A stretch of 45,563 nt of DNA from Dehalococcoidia bacterium (lineage in GTDB: Bacteria > Chloroflexota > Dehalococcoidia > Lucifugimonadales > UBA3495): contig JAKUNL010000021.1 of NCBI GenBank assembly GCA_022451925.1, positions 1-45,563 of the forward strand, in the 5' to 3' direction. The notes below the pieces were generated by a model. It was not told where the DNA came from. It saw only the letters and a program-made list of their open reading frames with translations, and did no database searches. A program made the translations under genes and the position numbers. The stretch's first letter is position 1, and each line of letters opens with the position of its first letter. Of this stretch, positions 18,168-27,238 are shown piece by piece.

Positions 18168-18764
18168 AAGTTCAGACTACCAGAAGACAGATACTAGAAA
18201 CTGTGAATTAAACGACGAGAACGGCTACTTCCGTGAGTCATATCAACGAACAGGAAGTGTCCGCGCTAGTCTTTTTCGGTCAGCCAGAACATTCGGGGTA
18301 TGCTGCTCTAACTGGCAAGCCACAATCCGATTATTTGAATCCTCCATCAGCCAGCCCCCAACCGCTGTCGTAAGCGACCAAGGTATCACCGCATTCCTAC
18401 ATCAAAGAATTGTTGGCTGTAGTCAGATCGCCGGGTGGGTCTAAGTTACCTCTATCAAAGTTCGCCCGAGTCCAAGTAGTTCCGGCCTTCACCCCACCTG
18501 TAATGGCCTTTGGGTTACTGTGGGCCGGTGCCACAGATTCTGGGTTATGGAACGAACGGAAACCTGAGCTGGCATTCAGGATGGCATAATCAATGCAACA
18601 ACACGTCAGATTCTCTTCCCTGATTCTTCCACGCTAGGCGTCACATCAAATCAGAATCGCTATCCGAATCAAATTGACAGCCAGGCTAACGGTTAGTAAC
18701 ATACCCGCCTGACACGCCAATGTTGCATCAAATGTAATGCAAATCAGCCTAGGAGATTGGCTCA
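18168..18764. other. 597-bp gap with weak traces of coding sequence
   Basis: No convincing gene was found between otsB and the alpha/beta hydrolase. On the plus strand a frame from GTG 18232 reads about 45 residues to a TAA at 18370-18372. The same frame stays open after that stop to a TAA at 18587. It has protein-like runs (FFGQPEHSGYAALTGKPQ before the stop, AFTPPVMAFGLLWAGATDSG after) but no family I recognise. It may be a decayed gene or chance. Confidence 0.4.
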
Positions 18765-19559
18765 ATGTTCGTACGTCGTGATCTAACAGATACCGTACCC
18801 ACACCATCGGGAAACATGCACTTCGTAAAAAAAGGGAGTGGCTATCCCGTTGTTCTCCTCCACCCTCTCGGCACATCTACTTGGACGTGGGAAGGTGTAA
18901 TTGACAGAATCAGCCAAAATTACACCTGTTACGCTTTCGACATGCTGGGACACGGCAATTCCGACAAACCGAACCGACACTTCAACTTGCCAGATTACGC
19001 CCAAGCTTTAGACCATGCCTGTCAGGTTCTGAACATCCACAGAGCCCACTTAGTAGGTAACTCTGTGGGCGCAGTATTGGCCACGGAGACTGCCGCTAGT
19101 TTCCCGGAACGCGTGGACAAAATGGTGCTAGTGGGATGCCCTGTCTATGACCCTCATACCGCAAAAGACCGATTGAAGGCAGGTGCAAACCAGTTCGACC
19201 CCAATGGTATTCCAAAGCCAAGAACCCTAAAGGGCCTGAAAGAGGCCACAACCTTTGCCAATCCTCGCCAAGAATGGCTTGATGCCAACAACCAGAGTCG
19301 CGCCAAAGCGGGAGTATGGGTCAGTAAGCTGACTGAGGCTCTATCATACTACGACCTTAAGTCACGACTCCCCATGGTCAAAGCTTCATCCACTATGGTG
19401 CTCTACGGCGAGGTTGACCGGCTGGGTGAGGGAGCTGGATTGTTGGTGAACAACATCACCAACGCACAATCGGTGGTTCTACCTGGTGTTGGGCACATCC
19501 CTCAAGTGGAAGACCCAGAAGCATTCCTAGAAGTAGTCTTGCCCTTTCTTGAGGCCTAG
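18765..19559 (+). CDS. Alpha/beta hydrolase
   Basis: The 264-residue protein is an alpha/beta-fold hydrolase. It shows VVLLHPLGTSTWTWEGVI (oxyanion region), YAFDMLGHGNSDKP, the nucleophile elbow VGNSVGAVLA (GxSxG, Ser near residue 98), a candidate acid in LYGEVDRLGEG and the catalytic His in GVGHIPQVEDPEAF near the end. The substrate cannot be deduced; esterases, C-C hydrolases and lactonases share this pattern. GGAG lies 8 bases before ATG 18765. The NMT1-like gene follows 53 bp later on the same strand, which suggests one transcript and perhaps a shared scavenging pathway. That link is inference. Confidence 0.88.
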   Translation: MFVRRDLTDTVPTPSGNMHFVKKGSGYPVVLLHPLGTSTWTWEGVIDRISQNYTCYAFDMLGHGNSDKPNRHFNLPDYAQALDHACQVLNIHRAHLVGNSVGAVLATETAASFPERVDKMVLVGCPVYDPHTAKDRLKAGANQFDPNGIPKPRTLKGLKEATTFANPRQEWLDANNQSRAKAGVWVSKLTEALSYYDLKSRLPMVKASSTMVLYGEVDRLGEGAGLLVNNITNAQSVVLPGVGHIPQVEDPEAFLEVVLPFLEA

Positions 19560-19612
19560 AAGAAACTAGAGCTTATTATTTTCATTGAACACGGTCACAA
19601 AAAGGAGATACG

Positions 19613-20551
19613 TTGGCTTCCAAGAGTAACAAGCAGCCCCTGAGGCTACTGGAGGTCATACGAACTCTGTTCTACACTCCTATCTACGTCTCAGTGGCTG
19701 GCGGATTCCTTGAGAAAGAGGGATTGGACGTAGACTTTAAGACCTGCCCTCAAGAGTTTGGTCATCCCATAAACGCCCTGAACATAGGGCAAGCGGACAT
19801 CGTGCAAAGCGGTGTGATGCGCTGCATTATCGCCTCCGATTGGGGTGCAGAGACGGTTCCTAAACACTTCGCCGAGGTTAATTCGAGAGACGGGTTCTTT
19901 GTCATCAGCCGGACCAAACAGGATCCGTTCCTATGGGAGTCTCTGAAAGGCGCAAATCTCATCCCGGTAGATTTCTCCCCTATGCCATGGGGCTCGTTGC
20001 AAACCGCGCTACGCAGGCACAACATCAACCCTGCCGACATCAACCTACTCACGGGGCTAAACATCAACGACGCCATGGCTGCGTTCCGGGCCGGTGAAGC
20101 CGAGTTTATCCACCTGCCCCAACCATTTGCGGAAGAGATACTAGAAGAGGGTTCAGGCCACGTCGTCATAGCAGTCGGTCCGGAAAATGGACACGTATGC
20201 TTCAGTTCCTTCGCCGCGACAAACCACTACCTAGACACCCATCCGGATACCGTGCACCGGTTCACCGTAGGCTACGCCAATGCATTAAAATGGCTGACTG
20301 CTCATGATCCTTCAGAGGTTGGGACTGCCGTAAAAGAATTCTTCCCAGACGTCAGCTTGGAATTGGTCATCAAGTCTGTAACCAGGCTGAAAAATCAAGA
20401 CAATTGGCCCTCCGATCCAACCATCACCGAGGCCTCCTACCAAGGCTTACACGACATTTTACTCAATTCCGGAATGGCCAAGTTGCAACAACCTTATAGC
20501 AAGGTTATTCGCACTGACATCGCGGAAACAGCGCTGGCTTCCCGTAAGTAA
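19613..20551 (+). CDS. NMT1/THI5-like substrate-binding protein lacking a signal peptide
   Basis: The 312-residue protein has the periplasmic-binding-protein type II fold of the NMT1/SsuA group. Features are LEVIRTLFYTPIYVSVAGGFLEKEGLDVDF at the start, then NALNIGQADIVQSGV, a domain crossing near WGSLQTALRRHNINPADINLL, and GEAEFIHLPQPFAEEIL. Such proteins bind pyrimidines, sulfonates or nitrate for ABC import. No signal peptide or lipobox is present, and no permease or ATPase is next to it, so it may act in the cytosol like THI5-type or regulatory relatives. TTG 19613 is supported by AAGGAGA just upstream. It follows the alpha/beta hydrolase gene. Confidence 0.82.
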   Translation: MASKSNKQPLRLLEVIRTLFYTPIYVSVAGGFLEKEGLDVDFKTCPQEFGHPINALNIGQADIVQSGVMRCIIASDWGAETVPKHFAEVNSRDGFFVISRTKQDPFLWESLKGANLIPVDFSPMPWGSLQTALRRHNINPADINLLTGLNINDAMAAFRAGEAEFIHLPQPFAEEILEEGSGHVVIAVGPENGHVCFSSFAATNHYLDTHPDTVHRFTVGYANALKWLTAHDPSEVGTAVKEFFPDVSLELVIKSVTRLKNQDNWPSDPTITEASYQGLHDILLNSGMAKLQQPYSKVIRTDIAETALASRK

Positions 20552-20714
20552 ACAGCGCACCCAAACTCCATTGAGGAAGCATGCAAGTCGTCTTGGTGGC
20601 CCAGGTTTCTGGCAAACATCTAATGGTGTAAGATAGATTCCCAGGTTAGTTGGCGAACTTATCCCATTCTACGCTGGCTCGCCCCGTATCCACTGGGGAT
20701 CACCGGAGGACCAT

Positions 20715-21728
20715 TTGACTACCATAACCATCGTCGGCACAGGACTTATGGGCACATCCCTTGCCCTGGCAATTAAAAACTCAAACCTTGAAGTAGACGT
20801 AGTCGGCACAGACTACGATAGTTCCGCACGTTCCGGCGCTCAGAAATCCGGTGGATTCAACAAAGTTGAATCCCAACTCTCCAATGCTATCAGAGGGGCC
20901 GACGTGGTGGTATTTGCCACCCCGGTTATGGCAATGAAAGAGATGATGGAAGCCGCCTCAGAAGACTTTGAACAAGGTTGTGTTGTAACAGACATCGGCA
21001 GTTCCAAAAAGGCAGTATTAGAGTGGGCGGAGGAAGTCCTACCAGAACACGTAAGTTTTGTAGGCGGTCACCCAATGGCGGGCAGAGAAAAATCGGGTCC
21101 TCAGAATGCAGACCCCACCATGTTCAAAGGCAAACCCTACTGCATCATTCCCAGCGTCACTGCCCAAAAATCAGCAGTTTCCTCAATTACTACCTTGGCT
21201 GAATCCATCGGAGCCAAACCCTTCTTTATTGGCGTTGAAGAGCATGACAGTTTTGTAGCCGCTGCCAGCCATCTGCCTTTTATGATGTCTGTGGCATTGA
21301 TGAATTGCACCTCTAGCAGCGCAAACTGGGAAGACATTGGCCCACTGGCTTCTACTGGATTTGGTGACCTTTCGCGCTTAGCCTCTGGCGACCCCATAAT
21401 GCACCGGGACATCTGCATGACCAACGCCGAACCCATTGCCGCCTGGATCGACACCTACATCAGAGAATTGTACGACCTCCGGAATATGCTGACCAAGGAA
21501 GGCGGCCCAGACCCCGACGTCATTCAAAATATGTTTACTGAAGCCATGAATTCCCGATCCAGATGGCAGGCAGGAATATTCTCTACCATCGACCGAATAC
21601 ACGGCCCATCCCCAGACATCCCCACCTTTGCCGAGAGCATGGGAGAAATGTTCGTCGGCCGCCGAGGCATAGACGCTCAAAAGAAGATTCTTCAAGGTCT
21701 AAAGAATGACCCAGCCAAAAAAGATTAA
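20715..21728 (+). CDS. tyrA: Prephenate dehydrogenase
   Basis: The 337-residue enzyme oxidises and decarboxylates prephenate (or arogenate) in tyrosine synthesis. It has a Rossmann start TITIVGTGLMGTSLALAI, the block VVTDIGSSKKAVLEW, the conserved substrate segment FVGGHPMAGREKSGPQNAD and the helix HLPFMMSVALM in the dimerisation domain. There is no chorismate mutase fusion. TTG 20715 is the start, with GGAGG 5 bases upstream. aroA follows 51 bp later and gmk after that, so this is a likely aromatic amino acid operon. The NAD versus NADP and prephenate versus arogenate preferences are not decided by the sequence. Confidence 0.94.
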   Translation: MTTITIVGTGLMGTSLALAIKNSNLEVDVVGTDYDSSARSGAQKSGGFNKVESQLSNAIRGADVVVFATPVMAMKEMMEAASEDFEQGCVVTDIGSSKKAVLEWAEEVLPEHVSFVGGHPMAGREKSGPQNADPTMFKGKPYCIIPSVTAQKSAVSSITTLAESIGAKPFFIGVEEHDSFVAAASHLPFMMSVALMNCTSSSANWEDIGPLASTGFGDLSRLASGDPIMHRDICMTNAEPIAAWIDTYIRELYDLRNMLTKEGGPDPDVIQNMFTEAMNSRSRWQAGIFSTIDRIHGPSPDIPTFAESMGEMFVGRRGIDAQKKILQGLKNDPAKKD

Positions 21729-21779
21729 CAGGATAACCACTCACCTGTCACAACGGCTGATTGCGAGTCACAGACCCAC

Positions 21780-23123
21780 ATGACGACTGCTCCCATATCA
21801 AGTACATCGAGCGCCCCCCTGAGCATCAACCGTCCCGCATCGTTGGGAGGAGTCATATCCGTCCCTGGGGACAAGTCCATCTCTCATCGATCTATGATTC
21901 TAAACTCCATCGCCAATGGTGAGGCACTCATCCAGGGACTTTCCGACGGACAAGATGTGCTTTCCACCATGCACTGTCTCCAAGCCATGGGCGTCAGCAT
22001 AGAACCCACCGGAATAACGGGAAGCTACACAGTGAAAGGTAGGGGCTCACAGCTGGAAGAACCATCCAATATCTTGGACGCTGGCAACAGTGGAACTTCC
22101 ATGAGACTCCTTTCAGGGATTCTCGCATCCCAGTCTTTCATATCAATCATCACTGGTGACGGTTCCCTGAGAAGCCGTCCCATGCAACGAATCGTCCAAC
22201 CCCTGCAACACATGGGCGCTCAGATATTCGGCAGACAGAATGATACCCTGGCACCATTGGTCGTACGCGGCGGCAGTCTCCAAGGGATCGACTACGACTT
22301 ACCAATGGCCAGCGCCCAAGTGAAATCGGCCATAATTCTGGCAGGCCTTTCCGCAACCAGCGACACTGTTATCCACCAACCGGCTCTTTCACGCGACCAC
22401 ACCGAACGCATGATCTCAGCAATGGGCGGTAAGATTGAAGCGCATGGATTAGATCTAGTCATTCATCCGTCTGATTTAAAAGCAGTAGATATCACGGTCC
22501 CTGGAGATATCAGTTCGGCGGCATTCTGGATGGTGGCGGGTCTCTGCCACCCCTCTGCCCGAATCTTGATTAAAGGTGTGGGTCTCAACCCTAGCCGGAC
22601 AGGCATAGTAGATGTACTTACGCAGATGGGCGCAGCTGACTCTCTCAAGCTTGTTGACGAGCGTATTGAGGGCGGCGAACCAGTAGCAGACATCCTGGTT
22701 ACCTCCACAGAACTTCACGGCATTGAAATTGGTGGAGATATGATTCCCCGTATGCTAGACGAAGTGCCGATTCTAGCAGTAGCCGCCTGTTTCGCCACAG
22801 GGAATACGGTGATTCGCGATGCTACTGAGTTGCGAGTGAAGGAAACTGACCGCATCTACACAACGGTAACCGAGTTAACCCGCTTGGGAGCAGATATCAA
22901 GGCACAGGAAGACGGCATGGTTATCCGTGGCAAAGGCGCTAGAAACAGTGATATAGTCGGCGCCGAATGCCAAAGCCACGGCGACCACCGGTTAGCCATG
23001 TCCATGGCAGTCGCTGGGTTGATTGGCAATGGAGAGGTCATTATCCACGGCGCAGCCGACGCATCAGTCTCCTACCCAGAGTTCTGGCAGCACCTGGAAC
23101 TACTCACACAGGAACTCAAGTAA
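21780..23123 (+). CDS. aroA: 3-phosphoshikimate 1-carboxyvinyltransferase (EPSP synthase)
   Basis: EPSP synthase joins PEP to shikimate-3-phosphate in the shikimate pathway. The 447-residue protein shows VPGDKSISHRSMILNSIA (substrate binding), the NSGTSMRLLSG motif, SAQVKSAIILAGL and the late EVPILAVAACFATGNTVIRDATELRVKETDRI block with the catalytic acidic and Lys residues. The last part, GDHRLAMSMAVAG, is conserved as well. It follows tyrA and is followed directly by gmk. ATG at 21780 gives a short nonconserved N-terminus, with the family core beginning near residue 20. Confidence 0.97.
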   Translation: MTTAPISSTSSAPLSINRPASLGGVISVPGDKSISHRSMILNSIANGEALIQGLSDGQDVLSTMHCLQAMGVSIEPTGITGSYTVKGRGSQLEEPSNILDAGNSGTSMRLLSGILASQSFISIITGDGSLRSRPMQRIVQPLQHMGAQIFGRQNDTLAPLVVRGGSLQGIDYDLPMASAQVKSAIILAGLSATSDTVIHQPALSRDHTERMISAMGGKIEAHGLDLVIHPSDLKAVDITVPGDISSAAFWMVAGLCHPSARILIKGVGLNPSRTGIVDVLTQMGAADSLKLVDERIEGGEPVADILVTSTELHGIEIGGDMIPRMLDEVPILAVAACFATGNTVIRDATELRVKETDRIYTTVTELTRLGADIKAQEDGMVIRGKGARNSDIVGAECQSHGDHRLAMSMAVAGLIGNGEVIIHGAADASVSYPEFWQHLELLTQELK

Positions 23124-23128
23124 GCCGA

Positions 23129-23746
23129 ATGACCAATGAACCGGATAACGAATTCCCACCTCTATTGGTCGTTCTTTCCGGACCGTCAGGGGTTGGAAAA
23201 GACGCAGCCCTGAAAGAACTTCGCAAACTAAACCGACCCTGGCACTTCGTAGTCACTGCTACCACAAGGGACATTCGCCCAGGCGAGACGGACGGCGTAG
23301 ACTACATTTTCTTGGATAAATCAACTTTTCTCAGAATGCGGGACAACAACGAGTTCATTGAGTGTGCCGAGGTTTACGGAAACTGGTACGGTGTTCCTAG
23401 AAGCCAGGTCACAAACGCTTTGAAAGTAGGCAAAGATGTAATTCTTAAGATAGATGTTCAAGGCGCAGCCACAGTTAGGGAAATGTGCGCCGGTGCTCTA
23501 TTTATATTTATGGTTCCAGGCTCTTTTCAAGAACTGCACAACCGCCTGTCCCAGCGTATGACCGAATCCACGACTCAGATGGAATTAAGACTAAAGACCG
23601 CGGCTGACGAGATTGAGCAGGCCGGATTATTCAACGTCGAGGTGGTCAACAGCGAAAACCATCTTGACTTGGCGGTAGCTGATATCGACGCAGCAATCTC
23701 CGCCGAAAAACAGAGATTTAACCGCGTCCCCGCCAAACTCCTTTAG
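23129..23746 (+). CDS. gmk: Guanylate kinase
   Basis: Gmk phosphorylates GMP or dGMP to the diphosphate. The P-loop is VVLSGPSGVGKDAALKEL (residues 14-31). It has Asp where most guanylate kinases have Ser or Thr after the Lys. The GMP-binding region has TATTRDIRPGETDGVDYIF, then FIECAEVYGNWYGVP and ILKIDVQGAATV. The 205 residues are of normal size. ATG 23129 is chosen: it lies 5 bases after the aroA stop and begins MTNEPDNEF. An in-frame extension upstream to 22967 would overlap aroA and encode unconserved residues. The gene is probably cotranscribed with tyrA-aroA. Confidence 0.92.
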   Translation: MTNEPDNEFPPLLVVLSGPSGVGKDAALKELRKLNRPWHFVVTATTRDIRPGETDGVDYIFLDKSTFLRMRDNNEFIECAEVYGNWYGVPRSQVTNALKVGKDVILKIDVQGAATVREMCAGALFIFMVPGSFQELHNRLSQRMTESTTQMELRLKTAADEIEQAGLFNVEVVNSENHLDLAVADIDAAISAEKQRFNRVPAKLL

Positions 23747-23767
23747 TCGCTTTCCCAACACACAGAC

Positions 23768-23796
23768 TTCCATGGCTATCGCCATCGAGATATAAT
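23768..23796 (+). promoter_or_regulatory. Putative promoter of lipA
   Basis: TTCCAT (23768-23773), 17 bp, then TATAAT (23791-23796): the same layout as found before hisS. It lies about 35 bp before the lipA start at 23831. Within the spacer region, ATGGC-TATC-GCCAT forms a small hairpin. Confidence 0.45.
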
Positions 23797-23830
23797 CCCA
23801 TAATCTCAGATTCAAGTGAACGGAGTCCTC

Positions 23831-24730
23831 ATGGATCAACAGCCTCAAAAATTAGAGGTTCGACCGCGCCTTCCCGAATGGCTGAAGGTTAAGATGCCGG
23901 GTAGCCAGCGTTATCTTGAATTGCAAAAAATCATGCGCGGCCAGCGACTCCACACCGTCTGTGAAGAGGCCCACTGCCCAAACATTGGCGAATGCTGGGA
24001 CCGTGGTACAGCTACCTTCATGATTCTAGGCGATATATGCACCAGGAGTTGTCGATACTGTGCGGTTACTACCGGCCGACCCAGAGGGCTAGACCTAGAG
24101 GAGCCAAAACGGTTGGCCGAAACTGTCAAATCCATGGGCCTGCGTTACTGCGTAATCACATCGGTCAACCGGGATGATCTACCGGACGGCGGAGCTTACA
24201 TTTTCGCCTCTTGCATCACCAAGATCAAAGAATCCAGCCCTGATTGCCGTGTTGAAGTCCTAATACCCGACTTCGCCGGGTCTTGGCCAGCCCTAAAACA
24301 GGTTATCGATGCTGATCCTGCCGTGTTGAACCACAACATAGAATCAACCGTACGCATCTTCCCCAAGGTCCGCCCCAAGGGCGATTATCAACTATCTCTC
24401 GAACTATTGTCCAAATGCAAAAGTATGAACCCAAACACTGTGACCAAGTCTGGAATTATTGTTGGGATGGGGGAGAAGGTGGAAGAAGTCTTGGAAACGA
24501 TGTCCGACCTCAGGAAGGTAGATTGCGATCTCCTGACCATCGGACAATACTTGCGCCCATCGGCTCGTCATATCGCGATGGACAGATTCTACCGGCCCGA
24601 AGAATTTGAAGAACTGCGCAAAGCGGGAGAGGCCATGGGATTCAAACACGTTGCATCAGGGCCATTGGTTCGTAGCTCATACCACGCGGACGAACAACAC
24701 GATGCAGCTGCTATAGGCCTACCAATCTGA
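23831..24730 (+). CDS. lipA: Lipoyl synthase (radical SAM)
   Basis: LipA inserts two sulfurs into octanoyl groups on lipoyl domains. The 299-residue protein holds both [4Fe-4S] sites: the auxiliary cluster motif CEEAHCPNIGEC and the radical SAM CTRSCRYC. It also has the ILGDICTRSCRYCAV and LTIGQYLRPS blocks and the C-terminal HVASGPLVRSSYHADEQ with the conserved serine. ATG 23831 is chosen since GGAG sits 5 bases upstream; a GTG at 23816 would add five residues. lipB is not nearby. The gene ends at a strong bidirectional terminator. Confidence 0.97.
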   Translation: MDQQPQKLEVRPRLPEWLKVKMPGSQRYLELQKIMRGQRLHTVCEEAHCPNIGECWDRGTATFMILGDICTRSCRYCAVTTGRPRGLDLEEPKRLAETVKSMGLRYCVITSVNRDDLPDGGAYIFASCITKIKESSPDCRVEVLIPDFAGSWPALKQVIDADPAVLNHNIESTVRIFPKVRPKGDYQLSLELLSKCKSMNPNTVTKSGIIVGMGEKVEEVLETMSDLRKVDCDLLTIGQYLRPSARHIAMDRFYRPEEFEELRKAGEAMGFKHVASGPLVRSSYHADEQHDAAAIGLPI

Positions 24731-24754
24731 CACATCAAGATTCCAATTAAAAAC

Positions 24755-24794
24755 AAAAAGAAGGCTCTTGTTTTAACACAAGAGCCTTCTTTTT
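24755..24794. terminator. Bidirectional terminator between lipA and the SnoaL-like gene
   Basis: AAAAAGAAGGCTCTTGT pairs with ACAAGAGCCTTCTTTTT, a perfect 17-bp stem with a 6-base loop (TTTAAC). It has A and T tracts on both sides, so it works for both convergent genes. Confidence 0.92.
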
Positions 24795-24811
24795 ATGTGA
24801 ATTTAGGTGGG

Positions 24812-25165
24812 CTAATCGCCTGTATAGGCGGCAAAGGTCTGAAATTTAATCTTCCCGTTTTGGACTATGAATGTGCCTGTACCAAGAGGGATTTCATCTC
24901 CGGCGTTCCAAATAATGTACGCCAATTCATCATGAATAGCTGCTCGATCCACAGCAAAATTCGCCATTATTCCCGGTGTGAGGCCTGGTAAAAAAGCTTC
25001 GAAAAAGCCTCTGATCCCATCCAACCCTTCTATGGAAACATCTGGAGTGACAAGAATCGAATCTTCGTCGTAGTCTTGCATTATTGCGTCCAAATTCTTG
25101 GTCTCTACGCTCTCAAGGTGGTGGTTCAATACGCCTTCCGTCTGGTCACCGGTATCGGTGGACAT
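24812..25165 (-). CDS. SnoaL-like / NTF2-fold protein
   Basis: The 117-residue protein has the cystatin-like NTF2/SnoaL fold: an N-terminal helix pair LNHHLESVETKNLDAIMQDYDEDSILVTP, the IEGLDGIRGFFEAFLPGL helix and four beta strands ending IVQNGKIKFQTFAAYTGD. The family covers polyketide cyclases, ketosteroid isomerases and many of unknown function, and no diagnostic catalytic set is present, so the role is open. The start is ATG 25165, with AGGAGCAA upstream. It is convergent with lipA and shares the terminator. Confidence 0.85.
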   Translation of the reverse strand: MSTDTGDQTEGVLNHHLESVETKNLDAIMQDYDEDSILVTPDVSIEGLDGIRGFFEAFLPGLTPGIMANFAVDRAAIHDELAYIIWNAGDEIPLGTGTFIVQNGKIKFQTFAAYTGD

Positions 25166-25596
25166 ATATTGCTCCTAGTGTGTTTTTGTATCACGTTAAA
25201 TACATTCTTGCGACTTATAGATATGCCTAATCTACGAGTCTAGATACAGTGTGCCTTTCGATGCTAAAACCGAAGAAGAATTTTTGGAGCCCCAAGCGGC
25301 CTGGTAACTAAATCGGGACGATGGTTGACCACACATTCATCCACCCAGTATATTCCCATTACCTCAAAGGGATAGACCTAAGGGGTTGGTCTTAATCAAT
25401 AACCCCACCGGAAAAGCCCCAGAGTTCTTCAACAGAAGCATATCCGCAGTCCTCGAACCAGTACTCCTTCTCAAAGAACACTAAATTTGGTAAGTCCAAC
25501 GGTTATATGCAGATAACACCTTCCCTTCACTACAGATAAATTATAGAGGAAGATCAAATGGTTAACCCATTCTTGTTTAAAATACTTTGAGGAACA
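25166..25596. other. 430-bp gap with a 35-codon minus-strand candidate ORF (25392-25499)
   Basis: No RNA gene is seen. On the minus strand the frame ending at TAA 25392-25394 reads LDLPNLVFFEKEYWFEDCGY and continues for 15 residues. It is bounded upstream by TAA, not TGA. It reads like the C-terminus of a real protein but is only about 35 codons long (TTG start possible). AAGGGAAGG lies 17 bases upstream, too far for a good ribosome binding site. It may be a relic or a micropeptide. Confidence 0.35.
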
Positions 25597-27162
25597 TTGC
25601 CAAATATACTGCAGAAACCAGACCTCATTATCAAAAACGTCATAGCATTGACCATGGACCCTTCTCAACCAAAAGCTGACGCGGTTGCGGTTGGTCAAGA
25701 CCGCATTTTGGCAGTAGGGGAATCGCTAGAAATTCAAGGGCTTGCAGGACCGGACACGCACATCGTAGACGGCCAAGGGCTGGCATTGCTTCCCGGGTTT
25801 ATTGACTCCCACATGCACCTACTATCGCTAGCTCGCACCACTCAGGAACTAGATTGTCGTCCAGACAAAGCACCATCCGTAGCATCCATCGCTTTCCGGG
25901 TGTTCGAGTGGGCAAGAATCGTACCTCCAGGGGAATGGGTTCGCTGTTACGGGTATGACGATCTGGCGTTAGAAGAACAGAGACACCCGAATCGTCACGA
26001 CCTAGATGAGATATCCCCGAAACACCCCGTACGTGTCGATCACCGCTCAGGGCATGCGACTGTGCTGAACAGTCTGGGTTTAAGGATAGCTGGAATCAAT
26101 GCTAATACCCCAGACCCTGTGGATGGGGTGATTGAACGGGACTCCAACGGCGAACCCACCGGTGTGCTGTTTGAGATGTATGGATTTTTGGCTGAAAGAG
26201 TGGACTTTGGACGAAGCCGTAACAAGCTATTGCAAGGTGTAACAGCAGCCAACAGGTTACTGTTGAGCTACGGCATCACATCACTGCAAGACGCAGGGCC
26301 AAATAACGGAATAGAAAGATGGCGGGGATTCCAAGAACTAGTTGATGATAAAACCCTACAAACCAGAATTACGATGATGGCTGGAGTCAGGCACCTTACT
26401 GACGTTATCGCATCAGGTTTTTCTTTTGGTGCCGGAAACGAAAAACTGCGGCTCGGCCACGTTAAATTAATGCTGAACGTCATCACCGGATCTCTACAAC
26501 CCAGCATGGAGGAATTACTACACTTAGCCACCGAGGCGACGCAATCCGGTTTTCCAGTGGCCATTCACTGCGTTGAACAAGAAGCAGTAGCGGCTGCCAC
26601 CAAGGTAATAACAAATTTGCCATCGCTGCCAGACGGAGTGCCACCCCACCGGATTGAACACTGCTCTGAATGCCCACCTGGTCTGCAAGACTTGGTGCGG
26701 CATAGCAGCGCAACCGTGGTTACCAACCCAGGTTTCATCCACTGGAACGGTCCCAGCTACAACAAGAACGTCGAAGTAGACTTGCAGCCCTACCTTTACC
26801 CTATCGGCCCGCTGGATGCAGCTGGAGTAAGCATTGCGTTTGGCTCCGACGCGCCAGTAATCGATCCGAACCCCTGGCCCGCGATATACAGCGCAGTGAC
26901 GCGCAAAGACTATAAAGGCGACCCTTTCCCTAAGTCTGGCGGACAGGCCGGCATACGCATAGAGTCGACAATTCGCATGCACACCATATCAGGTGCTCAG
27001 TCCGAAGGCACACAATCTTATAAAGGGTCAATTGCTCCCGGTAAACTAGCCGACTTAGTCTTAGTCGACGCAAACCCATTGACCATCCATCCTGAAGGCC
27101 TAAAAGAAATCAAGCCAAAGATGACCATCGTAGGAGGAAATATAGCCTGGGAAGGCCGCTAA
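25597..27162 (+). CDS. Amidohydrolase family protein (YtcJ-like)
   Basis: The 521-residue protein is a metal-dependent amidohydrolase of the YtcJ/Amidohydro_3 type. It begins with the beta-sandwich domain, then the HxH metal site LPGFIDSHMHLLSLA. Later come VAIHCVEQEAV, PPHRIEHCSECPP and the metal-binding Asp in IAFGSDAPVIDPNPW, with the closing IAPGKLADLVLVDANPL. These enzymes hydrolyse amide or N-acyl bonds in small molecules; the substrate is unknown. TTG 25597 fits a GAGG about 5 bases upstream. It stands apart from its neighbours, so no operon clue is available. Confidence 0.88.
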   Translation: MPNILQKPDLIIKNVIALTMDPSQPKADAVAVGQDRILAVGESLEIQGLAGPDTHIVDGQGLALLPGFIDSHMHLLSLARTTQELDCRPDKAPSVASIAFRVFEWARIVPPGEWVRCYGYDDLALEEQRHPNRHDLDEISPKHPVRVDHRSGHATVLNSLGLRIAGINANTPDPVDGVIERDSNGEPTGVLFEMYGFLAERVDFGRSRNKLLQGVTAANRLLLSYGITSLQDAGPNNGIERWRGFQELVDDKTLQTRITMMAGVRHLTDVIASGFSFGAGNEKLRLGHVKLMLNVITGSLQPSMEELLHLATEATQSGFPVAIHCVEQEAVAAATKVITNLPSLPDGVPPHRIEHCSECPPGLQDLVRHSSATVVTNPGFIHWNGPSYNKNVEVDLQPYLYPIGPLDAAGVSIAFGSDAPVIDPNPWPAIYSAVTRKDYKGDPFPKSGGQAGIRIESTIRMHTISGAQSEGTQSYKGSIAPGKLADLVLVDANPLTIHPEGLKEIKPKMTIVGGNIAWEGR

Positions 27163-27238
27163 AAAAACGGAGCTTTACCGGCCTACGAACCAGCACTGGT
27201 GCTGGATGAATTATCCGTACAAAACTCTACTACGGTAG

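Noticed and set aside
22967..23128. 54-residue N-terminal extension of guanylate kinase
   Set aside because: It overlaps aroA in another frame and encodes unconserved residues; ATG 23129 follows aroA directly.
27190..27205. Hairpin CCAGCA-CTGG-TGCTGG as a terminator for the amidohydrolase gene
   Set aside because: No T run follows, and the stem is only 6 bp, so function is not supported.
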